From Polyangiaceae bacterium (GTDB lineage Bacteria; Myxococcota_A; Polyangia; Polyangiales; Polyangiaceae), in NCBI GenBank assembly GCA_016712345.1, contig JADJRH010000002.1:434001-498000 (forward strand): DNA of 64,000 bases. Direction: 5' to 3'. This document shows, piece by piece, positions 44,616 to 52,005 of the stretch; the stretch's first letter is position 1; each line of letters starts with the position of its first letter. The notes below the pieces were generated by a model that had not been told where the DNA came from, made no database searches, and saw only the letters and a list, made by a program, of their open reading frames with translations. Both the position numbers and the translations under genes were made by a program.

Positions 44616-44840
44616 ACTCGTTGGATGGTGTACACATTGCTTATGTGTACACAAATGATGCCCCCCGGGGCCGCTCACTCGCTTGCTCGCTCCGCGGCCT
44701 GCCCCCCAAACGCCGCGCACGCGCGTCGCGGGGGGCCGCTCTACAACACGTCGTCGAGCTTGTTTGCGACGGCGGCGCGCCGAACCCACTCATGGAGTTG
44801 ATTCAGGTCTTGGCAGCTTGAGATCTTGGCCCGGTCCGAC
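44616..44840. other. Gene-free interval with two GTGTACAC sites
   Basis: No gene seen. GTGTACAC lies at 44628-44635 and 44645-44652, 17 bases apart. A GC-rich stretch follows (44660-44745) with short open frames of no coding character. It runs into a 123-base inverted repeat copy at 44841. Confidence 0.7.
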
Positions 44841-44963
44841 TCCGAACTGGGTGTCTGTCACGCGGTGGGAGCTTCGGGCCTGACGTTTCTGCCTCGCTTT
44901 TGCCTGTCTGAGTACACAACTAAACTATCTGTTTGGTTACGGAATCAACCTATTCGGTGCTCT
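44841..44963 (-). repeat. 123-bp dispersed repeat, copy B
   Basis: Reverse complement of 50173-50295, with about 15-20 differences. Its last 14 bases supply the final codons and stop of the adjacent membrane-protein gene. A short peptide frame in the repeat (YGINL(I/F)GAL) is preserved in both copies, so the repeat may derive from a gene or from a mobile element end. Confidence 0.85.
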
Positions 44964-45486
44964 CGGGCGAGGGAGGTGTCGCCTGAGCTTTGCGAGCGCG
45001 TTTGGCGGCGGTTCCGCCGGCAAACGAAGCGATTGCGCCGAGTGTACACATGAGCAAAAGAAGCAGAAACCACACCCAAAAGCCGCCGGGTGTACCCTGC
45101 GTGGCGGCAATGAGCCAGGCGGTGATCGCGGTGATCGCGCCGACAGAAGCGGTCATTCTATGCGCGGGCTTTGGAGCGAGGCGGCCCACAAGAAAGCCGC
45201 CCAAAAAGCCGCTGACAAAAAACGCCGCGCCGTGAGCGCTCATAAGCCACACGCTTGCCGACGGAGACGTTTCGGTGGTGAGCCGTCGCACGATCGCGCC
45301 CGCTGCCGCCGCGAAAATGAGCCACGCAAGAAACGTTGCGGTGACGCCGATGAGTACCCATTGCCACGGCGGACGCTCAGGATCGGCGCCCCCGTCCGAC
45401 TCAGTGCTCGGCGGCGAACCCGCACCGACAATGGGAAGGCGGCGTTTGCCATCCGCGCTCTTCGATTTGTCGGCGGGCGAAATCAC
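44950..45486 (-). CDS. Small four-helix membrane protein
   Basis: About 178 residues with four hydrophobic segments (WVLIGVTATFLAWLIFAAAAG, SAHGAAFFVSGFLGGFLVG, TASVGAITAITAWLIAAT, GFWVWFLLLLLMCTLGAI). No family recognised. The frame is open further upstream to an ATG at 45540, which would overlap the exonuclease stop at 45522. A GTG at 45486 is preferred only for that reason. The end of the gene lies in a dispersed repeat. Confidence 0.7.
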   Translation of the reverse strand: MISPADKSKSADGKRRLPIVGAGSPPSTESDGGADPERPPWQWVLIGVTATFLAWLIFAAAAGAIVRRLTTETSPSASVWLMSAHGAAFFVSGFLGGFLVGRLAPKPAHRMTASVGAITAITAWLIAATQGTPGGFWVWFLLLLLMCTLGAIASFAGGTAAKRARKAQATPPSPESTE

Positions 45487-45521
45487 TGAGTTGTAAAGTG
45501 TACACGAAGGCCGATGGGCGT

Positions 45522-46265
45522 TCAGTTTGTCTTGCGCCACATGCGGCGCGCTTCATCCTGCACGCGGCCGAGACGGCGCTGCTCTTGAACGAGACCGGCG
45601 TAGTTTTTGGGTACACGCGCGTCTTTGCCGAGGGCGTACAAAACGCGGAGCGCCGCTTCAGAGTCATCGGTGGCGCGGTGCGCTTTTACGAGCTGAATGC
45701 CCAGCCGAGCGGCCATGTCGCCGAGCGCTCGGCTCTCTTCGTCTTTGTAAAGTTCGCGCGCAAATGTCAGCGGATCGAGCCATTCAACATCACGGCGAAT
45801 GGCGGGCGGCGGCGCGTTGGGGCGAATGCCCGCGCGATCCAGCTCCGCGAGCACGAACGACTTGTCGAACGACGCGTTGTACGCCGCGGGTACACATCCT
45901 TCGAGCACGCTCAGAATTTCAGGCGCGACTTCAGCGAAGTTGGGTTTGCCCACCACGTCTTCTTCTTTAATGCCGTGAACCGCCGAGCTTTCAGCGGAGA
46001 TGGGTACACCCGGGTTGATGAGCCAACTCTTGCGATCGATGACTTCACCCCGTTCACCGAGCACCACGGCAAGCTCAACAACGCGGTCTTTCTGCGGGTC
46101 TTTGCCGGTGGTTTCAACGTCGAGAAAAGCAATTCTGCAATCGATCCACGGCGTCGCCGGATCGATCTCGGGAGCACACCCGATCGCGCGCACTTTGATG
46201 AGATGCGCGATGCCCGGGTAATGACGCCCGGTGGGGAAACAGCCGCACGGATCAACAACGCGCAT
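45522..46265 (-). CDS. DnaQ-like 3'-5' exonuclease
   Basis: A 247-residue DEDDh exonuclease. The motifs are FLDVETTG (Exo I), AAYNASFDKSFV (Exo II) and HRATDDSEAAL (Exo III), giving the DEDD metal ligands and catalytic His. Members proofread or trim DNA or RNA. The first 45 residues precede the nuclease core and contain a Cys-rich piece (DPCGCFPTG). It sits in a minus-strand run with the DsbA-like gene 3 bases upstream. Confidence 0.9.
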   Translation of the reverse strand: MRVVDPCGCFPTGRHYPGIAHLIKVRAIGCAPEIDPATPWIDCRIAFLDVETTGKDPQKDRVVELAVVLGERGEVIDRKSWLINPGVPISAESSAVHGIKEEDVVGKPNFAEVAPEILSVLEGCVPAAYNASFDKSFVLAELDRAGIRPNAPPPAIRRDVEWLDPLTFARELYKDEESRALGDMAARLGIQLVKAHRATDDSEAALRVLYALGKDARVPKNYAGLVQEQRRLGRVQDEARRMWRKTN

Positions 46266-46268
46266 GGA

Positions 46269-47345
46269 TTATTTCTTCGGCGCGACGGATGACGCGGCAG
46301 GTGGAGCGGACGCGGACACAGCCACCGAAGCGGATGAGGTTGTGGAAGCCGACGGGGCCGCGGATCCCGAGGGCGCCGCCGATGCGCTCGCCACTTCAGG
46401 AGTTGCGGATTTTTGAGGCGCCGGTTTGGGCGTGTGGCCCGCCATTTCAATGTCGAGCTTCACCCAACCTTCAGGGTCGTTGAAGAACACATCGTTGCTT
46501 TCACGGCCGTTGATCAGGATGAACGGTGTGCCCGTGAGGCCGAGCCCTTCCGCCTGTTTTACGTCTTTTTCAAGCCTTTCGAGCGTGTCCGGCGCATTCA
46601 AATCGGCGCGAAAACGCGCGATGTCGAGCCCAAGGGCCTTTGCGTAGTCTTCGAGATCCGTCTGCTCAAGCTTGCCGCGTGCCGCAAAAAGCTTGTGGTG
46701 CATCGGCCAAAATTTGTCTTGTTTGCCCGCGGCAATTACCGCTTTTGCCGCGAGTTCAGCGTGAGGGTGTTTGTCTTTGAGCGGATAGTTTTTGTAAACG
46801 AGCCGCACCTGACCGGGGAAACGCTCCACCAAGCCGTCGAGAATAGGCGCTGTTGCCTGGCAGGCCGGACACTCAAAATCGGCCCACTCCACAATGGTCA
46901 CAACCGCATCGGGCGGCCCTTTTTCGGGCGATCCGTCGGTGACAACCGTTTTGACGCCTTTGGGATCAAACCGGCCGCGAAACAGTTCATCGCGATCTTT
47001 TTTGGCGATGCCGTTTTGCACGAGCTTGAGCATGAGCTGCGCGGCGGGAAGACAGGCTTTGCACGGCCTATTTTCTTTGACGCACACCGCGAGATTCACC
47101 GGCACCTCGGGGCAAGGCGCGAGCAATTCTGTCATTTGCGCCGACCATTCACGCCGTTCGCGCGGGGTGAGAACCGACGTGTCCACGCCCGGAATGTTCA
47201 CGTTTTCGGCCGTGGACGCCGTGATCGGCGTTGGGTCATTTTTCGTTCCGCACGCGATCAGCGCCAAAACGGTAAAAAGCGCCAAGCCGAGGAGGTGAAA
47301 CAAGCCTCCAAGACCGTTGGAACGAGGCGAACGACGCGCACGCAT
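46269..47345 (-). CDS. DsbA-family thioredoxin-fold lipoprotein
   Basis: A 358-residue exported protein. The hydrophobic segment ends in LALIAC (lipobox Cys32). A Cys-containing region (CKACLPAA) precedes the thioredoxin-fold domain. The active-site motif is FECPACQA (CPAC), with the cis-Pro loop in LTGTPFILING. The last 55 residues are a Ser/Ala/Pro-rich, disordered tail. DsbA-type proteins make or shuffle disulfides in exported proteins, fitting the many Cys-rich secreted proteins of this window. It is followed by the exonuclease gene after three bases. Confidence 0.9.
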   Translation of the reverse strand: MRARRSPRSNGLGGLFHLLGLALFTVLALIACGTKNDPTPITASTAENVNIPGVDTSVLTPRERREWSAQMTELLAPCPEVPVNLAVCVKENRPCKACLPAAQLMLKLVQNGIAKKDRDELFRGRFDPKGVKTVVTDGSPEKGPPDAVVTIVEWADFECPACQATAPILDGLVERFPGQVRLVYKNYPLKDKHPHAELAAKAVIAAGKQDKFWPMHHKLFAARGKLEQTDLEDYAKALGLDIARFRADLNAPDTLERLEKDVKQAEGLGLTGTPFILINGRESNDVFFNDPEGWVKLDIEMAGHTPKPAPQKSATPEVASASAAPSGSAAPSASTTSSASVAVSASAPPAASSVAPKK

Positions 47346-47469
47346 GGGGGCCGCCTTTTAGTACATCCGGGCCGAGTTTCATTACGAATCGTTGCGATCC
47401 CGGTTCGGCCGCCGCTTTCGGCTGCCGGCGAGCCTTGCAGGTGATGGTTGTGCGCGCCGCTTGGCAAGG

Positions 47470-48294
47470 GTGCCTGCGCGGTCTAGCGTTCGGCCCGTGC
47501 GGAGCGTTCGTTTTCGCTTCCCGGAACTCGGGGCCTTCGAGCAGTTGATGGCGTCGGCGCCGGTTTCCGGTGACCTTGAGTTGGATGCACCGCCCGGTGA
47601 GTCCTACGTCGAGGGCGACTGGGTGTTGGCCGTTTTTGAATTGGGGCCGCTTCAACGCGCCACTTCTGTTGCGGCCCGCGTGGCGGCGGGGCTCCCCGTT
47701 CCAAGGGTCGTGCTTGAGCCTCGGGATCGAAAGCGCCTCGTGGAGTTTGCGCGCCTCGAAGCCAACCGCCCGATCACGCCAACCCCGCCGGCGATCGCAC
47801 CCGATGCAGAACGCGGCGCGCCGCAAACCGAGCGAAGTCCCTCGACTCCGCCAAACACATCGGTGTCGCAAATTCCGCCGCGCGCGAGCCAGCCAAGCGT
47901 TGCCGGCGCGCGAATCCTTGTTGTCGACGACGACGACGCCATTCGCGACATGGTGGCCGCCATGCTTGAAGCGGTGGGCTTGATTGTCACCACAGCGGCA
48001 AACGGCGAGGCGGCGCTGGAGCTGTTTGCGGACGCAACATTCGACTTGGTGGTTCTCGATTGGAACATGCCGCGCATGACCGGTTTGGAGCTGTGTCGAA
48101 CGCTTCGCCAAAAAGCGGGATACGCAGCGCTCCCGGTGTTGTTTCTCACGGCGAACACGTCGTCGTCCGACATGGTTGAAGCGTTTGCCGCGGGCGCCGA
48201 CGACTACGTTGTGAAACCGTTTCGCGCGCCTGAACTCGGCGCCCGCATTTTCAGTTTGCTGCGGCGTACGCGTCTCGTTTCTGCTGCCGGTTGA
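47470..48294 (+). CDS. Receiver-domain regulator with PilZ-like N-terminus
   Basis: A 274-residue protein. The N-terminal about 80 residues (VRFRFPELGAFEQLMAS, GDWVLAVFELGP) are like the short PilZ-like modules found in myxobacterial regulators; that assignment is tentative. After a disordered Pro/Ser linker comes a receiver domain at about 155-270: ILVVDDDDAI, phospho-acceptor Asp in LVVLDWNMP, LFLTANT and VVKPFRAPEL. No output domain follows, so it may act through partner binding. A GTG at 47470 or 47497 may be the start; the frame is open further upstream. Confidence 0.72.
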   Translation: MPARSSVRPVRSVRFRFPELGAFEQLMASAPVSGDLELDAPPGESYVEGDWVLAVFELGPLQRATSVAARVAAGLPVPRVVLEPRDRKRLVEFARLEANRPITPTPPAIAPDAERGAPQTERSPSTPPNTSVSQIPPRASQPSVAGARILVVDDDDAIRDMVAAMLEAVGLIVTTAANGEAALELFADATFDLVVLDWNMPRMTGLELCRTLRQKAGYAALPVLFLTANTSSSDMVEAFAAGADDYVVKPFRAPELGARIFSLLRRTRLVSAAG

Positions 48295-48589
48295 CCGAAG
48301 TAAGGCACCAGGTCTTGTCGCGTCGCTTCAGTCATCGTTGCCCGTTGCCAAGCGGGATCGCGAAAAGCGCGGCGCTTCAGGTTTTCAATAACGTGTTCTG
48401 TGGCGACTGCAGTCGGGACGAAAACGAGAGACCGGCGAGACCGGTGCCTGGTACATTTTTATCACCTGGAGCCGCCAAACGTCCCAACAGGCGATGCTCT
48501 GAAACGCTCCGTTAACAAGGTTTTTTGATTCTGATGAATGTCCAGATTTCTCTTGTCGTCTTTTTTAGAACTACTGCGAGATGCTGCTC

Positions 48590-49825
48590 ATGACGGCGCC
48601 CGGCGGCGGGTTTGGTTTGGGGTCACCCCCCGGCGGTTATGGATCACCGCCCGGCGGGTATGGTTCAACGCCCGGCGGATACGGCAACAACGGTCCGTTT
48701 GGTCCGCCGATATTGGGCGGAGGGCCGGGGCCGGCGCCCGGCGGTGGGTATAAACCGCCCAAGAAAAAAGGCAGCGGTGGGCTGATCGCGCTCGTGGTGA
48801 TCGCCGTGCTGCTGCTGGGCGGCATCGTGACCTTGATGGTGTTTTTGGTCGCCGGCAAAGGTTCTGTGATCGGCGCCGACCCTTCGAATTTGCCGCCGAA
48901 AAAGGCTTCGGTGGCACATGTACACTTGCCCGCCGGGTGTGACGTTGTGATGCGCGCGAGCCTTTCGCAGATGTTGGAAGTGCCGGCGGTGAAGCAGCAC
49001 CTGGTGCCCGTGCTTGATGAACTCCAAGCGAGCGCGGTTACCGATGCCGACGCGCGCGCGGTGGGCGAACTGCTGCGCGAAGCGGGGATCGATGCGAAAA
49101 AAGATGTGAAAGACACGGCTGTCTGCGCGCGCGGAATGAGCTTGCCCGCGAGCCAGCAAAAGTTCTTGTTCGTTATCGGCGGTGATCTGCGCCCCGAAAC
49201 GCTGGTGAGCGCGTGGGAAAAAGTGGACAGTCGCACCAAAGACAAGCCCACCGTTTCGAAAATGGACGGCCGCCTCGTGGGTCGGTTGCGTACACAAGAC
49301 GGTGATTCGCTCGTGGGCGGTCAGGCGGCCGACGGCGCCATTTTGTTCTCAAACGATGAAGGGCTTTTCGCGGGCGCCGCAAAGGAAACGAACGCTTTTC
49401 AAGCGGAGTACGGTTTGCCCTCGGCTGGAGAAGCGGCGGTGGCAGTGGGCCCGGCGGTGGTGCGCGACGCGCTTTCGCAGGGCGGCAACAATCCGTTTCA
49501 GAAAGATCTCAACGCCATCACGCGCATTGTGGGAACAGCGTCGCTTGCGCAGGCGAAAATGGAGTTGCGACTGACGACGACAAGCCCTCAGAGCGCCAAG
49601 GGGTTGCTCGATGTGTACACACTTGTTTTTGAGCAGATGGTGAAACAAGAGGTGCGCAAACAAAAGGTGCCTGGAAGCGATGCGCTCGCGGGCGCCAAGG
49701 CGAGCGTCGACGGGAGCGACTTTGTGATCACGGCGCAGGGCACACCCGCCGACGTGGATGCGCTCGCCCGCGAGCTTGCGCGGATTCTTCGAGAAGAGAA
49801 GAGCAAGGGGTCGTTGGGACTCTAG
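48590..49825 (+). CDS. Membrane-anchored protein with Gly/Pro-rich N-terminus
   Basis: A 411-residue protein. The N-terminal 60 residues are low complexity (repeats of SPPGGYG), followed by one membrane helix (LIALVVIAVLLLGGIVTLMV, about 66-88) and an external domain of about 300 residues with no recognised family. The ATG at 48590 is preferred to a TTG a few codons upstream. Stop TAG at 49823. The 295 bases before it (48295-48589) contain no gene and no clear motif; there is no visible operon partner. Confidence 0.75.
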   Translation: MTAPGGGFGLGSPPGGYGSPPGGYGSTPGGYGNNGPFGPPILGGGPGPAPGGGYKPPKKKGSGGLIALVVIAVLLLGGIVTLMVFLVAGKGSVIGADPSNLPPKKASVAHVHLPAGCDVVMRASLSQMLEVPAVKQHLVPVLDELQASAVTDADARAVGELLREAGIDAKKDVKDTAVCARGMSLPASQQKFLFVIGGDLRPETLVSAWEKVDSRTKDKPTVSKMDGRLVGRLRTQDGDSLVGGQAADGAILFSNDEGLFAGAAKETNAFQAEYGLPSAGEAAVAVGPAVVRDALSQGGNNPFQKDLNAITRIVGTASLAQAKMELRLTTTSPQSAKGLLDVYTLVFEQMVKQEVRKQKVPGSDALAGAKASVDGSDFVITAQGTPADVDALARELARILREEKSKGSLGL

Positions 49826-49928
49826 TCCCCTGGATCCGTGATTCCTTACAGATGTTGCTGCACCTCGAACGCTCAATCCGTAGACCTTTTAACGCGTAGA
49901 AACTTGATGCGGATTTCGTTTCCGGGGG

Positions 49929-50023
49929 ACTAGTTCCGCTCGTCAGAAGTTTGGCGCAGCGGCGCCAAAAGTCCGGCAGGACTTTTGACACGCGGCACTA
50001 GTTCCGCTCGTCAGAAGTTTGGC
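49929..50023 (+). repeat. Paired 27-bp direct repeat
   Basis: Two identical 27-base copies at 49929-49955 and 49997-50023 beginning ACTAGTTCCGCTCG. They interlock with the 48-bp repeat copies. Confidence 0.9.
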
Positions 50024-50174
50024 CCTGATTGAGCCCTTCGTGCGGAACTAGCCGCGCGCAAGCGCGGGGGGTGTGGGGCGGAGCCCCACGAGACAAAAGA
50101 TAGTGCCGGCGTGTGCGAAGCGCGCCGCGCAGCGGCGCCAAAAGTCCGGCAGGACTTTTGACACGCGGCACTAG
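49954..50174 (+). repeat. Paired 48-bp repeat with an internal hairpin
   Basis: Identical copies at 49954-50001 and 50127-50174. Each holds a perfect 9-bp inverted repeat CAAAAGTCC-GGCA-GGACTTTTG (49966-49987 and 50139-50160) that could act as a terminator or recombination structure. Copy 2 runs into the 123-bp repeat at 50173. The whole interval 49826-50574 lacks genes and is a knot of nested repeats. Confidence 0.9.
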
Positions 50175-50295
50175 AGCACCGATCAGGTTGATTCCGTAAT
50201 CAAATGGATAGTTTGCTTGTGTACTCAAACAGGCAAAAGCAAGGCATAAAGCCTAGGCCCGAAGCTCCCACCGCGTGACAGACACCCCGTTCGGA
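50173..50295 (+). repeat. 123-bp dispersed repeat, copy A
   Basis: Reverse complement partner of 44841-44963. Starts AGAGCACCGA, an end shared with the small element at 50377-50460. Contains GTGTACTC. It is not part of any gene here. Confidence 0.85.
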
Positions 50296-50376
50296 TCGCG
50301 GAGTGAGGGGCCCCGCGGCCGACTTGCTCGGCGCGGGGAGCGAGGGCGCGAGCCCTCGCTCCCTGGGTAAAGAAAG

Positions 50377-50460
50377 CTAGAGCACCCCGCGATTGTTGGA
50401 GATTTCCGATATTAACAAATTGCTGAACTCATTCGCGATTGAAGGTATTCGGTGCTCTAG
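50377..50460. mobile_element. 84-bp element with 10-bp terminal inverted repeats
   Basis: Ends CTAGAGCACC (50377-50386) and its exact complement GGTGCTCTAG (50451-50460). Small size and lack of coding capacity resemble a MITE. The right end continues with bases like the 123-bp repeat end, so the two may belong to one family. No target duplication was recognised. Confidence 0.55.
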
Positions 50461-50574
50461 CGGCGTGGCAACGATGAAAACGCGGGCACGGCACCGTTGG
50501 CCGAAGCGCCTAATGTGGGCGCCACGCGACGTCACAAGGAGCGCCGAGACCGAAGCGCCGTTGCTGGGCGCAGA

Positions 50575-51678
50575 CTAAAAAGTTTGAACGCAAAGGCCGA
50601 AGCCGTCGGGCATGGAGCTGTTGCCCTGACACTCAAAACCGACATCACACTCGGTGGGGCTTTGCTGGTCGGTGTGGCAGATTTGCCGGCATTCGTTGAG
50701 GAGTTTGGTGCACGCAAAGCCGGCGGCGCACGGGCACGTTTCACCTTGTTTGCCGGTGCCGGGGAGTACACAAGCAGTGGTGCCGTCCACGCGAACAACG
50801 TTGCACGCGAGGCCTTCGGGGCAGCCGCCTTCTTCGAGAAGGGTGCACTGGTCAGCGGCAACACACACACGAATTTGCGCTTCAGGATTGGCGTCTTCGG
50901 GCATGGCGGAGAGCGCGCAATACGTTTGGGAGGGGCACGCTTCGGGGTCGCCGCAGCAATATTGACGGCACACGCCGCCGCCCGGTTCGGCCGAACAACC
51001 TAGGCCGGGGCCGCAGTCAGCCGCCTGTTTGCAGGGCGAGATTTCTGTGTACGCACCGGAAGGTACACATGCTCGTTCAATGCCCGCCGCGCCGAAGACG
51101 AGCTTGCATTGAAGTACGGCGTCCGAGCCTGCACCCGCCGCGCCCGCTGTGCCGCCGGTGTCTGGTGCGCCGCCGGTGCCGGGTGAGCCGCCGGTGCCTG
51201 GCGCGCCGCCGGTGCCTGGCGCGCCGCCGGTGCCGGGTGCGCCTGCGACACCTCCCGAACCGGTTGTGCCGCCTCCTGAGCCGGACGACGTGGAAGCCGT
51301 GCCTCCCGTGGCTCCGCCCGTTCCGGCGCCGCCTGTGGCCGGGATTCCGCCCGCACCGCCGGTGCCGGGTGCGCCCGCTGTGCCGCCGCCCGCGGAGTCA
51401 CACGAGGAGATGGCAAATTCGGCAGTTGGATCACAGTTGCCGATGCCGCAAATGGGGGGAGTGCCGCCCCCGGATCCGCCGGTGGTGGAGGTTGAAAAGC
51501 CGGCGCTGCCGCCCGATGTGTACGCACCTGCGCCGCCGGTTCCCGTTGCGTTGCCGCCCGCGCCCGCCGTGTCGAGGTTGGCCCCTGCAAGGGAACATGA
51601 AGCCACGCCGACCATCAGGGCAATGCCCACGGTCCAGGGCACACGGTGGCGAGGTGGAGAGGCGCGCATGTGGATCAC
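50575..51678 (-). CDS. Cys-rich lipoprotein with Gly-rich linker
   Basis: A 367-residue exported protein. Hydrophobic segment ending VASC (Cys28). Residues 35-190 are low complexity with GAPGTGG units. Residues 195-365 contain about 24 cysteines in paired patterns (CSAEPGGGVCRQYCC, CPCAAGFACTKLLNECRQIC), typical of disulfide-stabilised surface modules in myxobacteria. No catalytic motif is seen. The next gene upstream is 327 bases away. Confidence 0.8.
   Translation of the reverse strand: MIHMRASPPRHRVPWTVGIALMVGVASCSLAGANLDTAGAGGNATGTGGAGAYTSGGSAGFSTSTTGGSGGGTPPICGIGNCDPTAEFAISSCDSAGGGTAGAPGTGGAGGIPATGGAGTGGATGGTASTSSGSGGGTTGSGGVAGAPGTGGAPGTGGAPGTGGSPGTGGAPDTGGTAGAAGAGSDAVLQCKLVFGAAGIERACVPSGAYTEISPCKQAADCGPGLGCSAEPGGGVCRQYCCGDPEACPSQTYCALSAMPEDANPEAQIRVCVAADQCTLLEEGGCPEGLACNVVRVDGTTACVLPGTGKQGETCPCAAGFACTKLLNECRQICHTDQQSPTECDVGFECQGNSSMPDGFGLCVQTF
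51150..51240 (-). repeat. 18-bp tandem repeat encoding GAPGTG
   Basis: About five units of GCCGCCGGTGCCTGGCG type within the Cys-rich lipoprotein gene. Variation is mostly silent. Confidence 0.85.
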
Positions 51679-51860
51679 TGCAATTCACAGACTGTGCCGC
51701 AGCCGGTTGGCTGGGGCAAGCTTTGCTCAAGTGCGCGAAAGTGATGAGGGCGCAATGCTCCGCGCGACCTGCGGATCACAGCTCTTTGTGGTCGCCGAGA
51801 TCCAACAAGGCCTGCGCCATGACGCCGCTGTCGCGGCCCCGCTCACGTGAGCCGCGAGCG

Positions 51861-51916
51861 CTTATTTGGCTTCGATGTCGCGCATGACAACGTTGCCGGC
51901 GATGTCGAATGCGCGC
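51861..51916 (-). repeat. Duplicated 3' end of the beta-propeller gene
   Basis: Matches 52005-52060 at 52 of 56 positions, including the stop codon. It reads as the last 18 codons of the adjacent gene, but outside it. The two copies are 144 bases apart and enclose the 42-bp repeat at 51919. Confidence 0.9.
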
Positions 51917-51918
51917 CC

Positions 51919-51960
51919 GGGGTTTGGGGCGCAGGACCGCGAAGCGTGTCCGAAGCCCCA
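51919..51960. repeat. 42-bp dispersed repeat, copy 1
   Basis: Matches 56265-56306 in the same orientation at 38 of 42 positions (GGGGTTTGGGGCG core). It sits between the two 3'-end copies of the beta-propeller gene. In copy 2 the repeat is read as the C-terminus of the Fur-family protein. Confidence 0.85.
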
Positions 51961-52005
51961 AGCGTAAGGTGGAGAAGGTGCGCGCAGCAGCGATTCGATC
52001 GAGGC

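Noticed and set aside
51150..51240. Possible CRISPR or minisatellite array
   Set aside because: 18-bp units without spacers that code for GAPGTG linker repeats.
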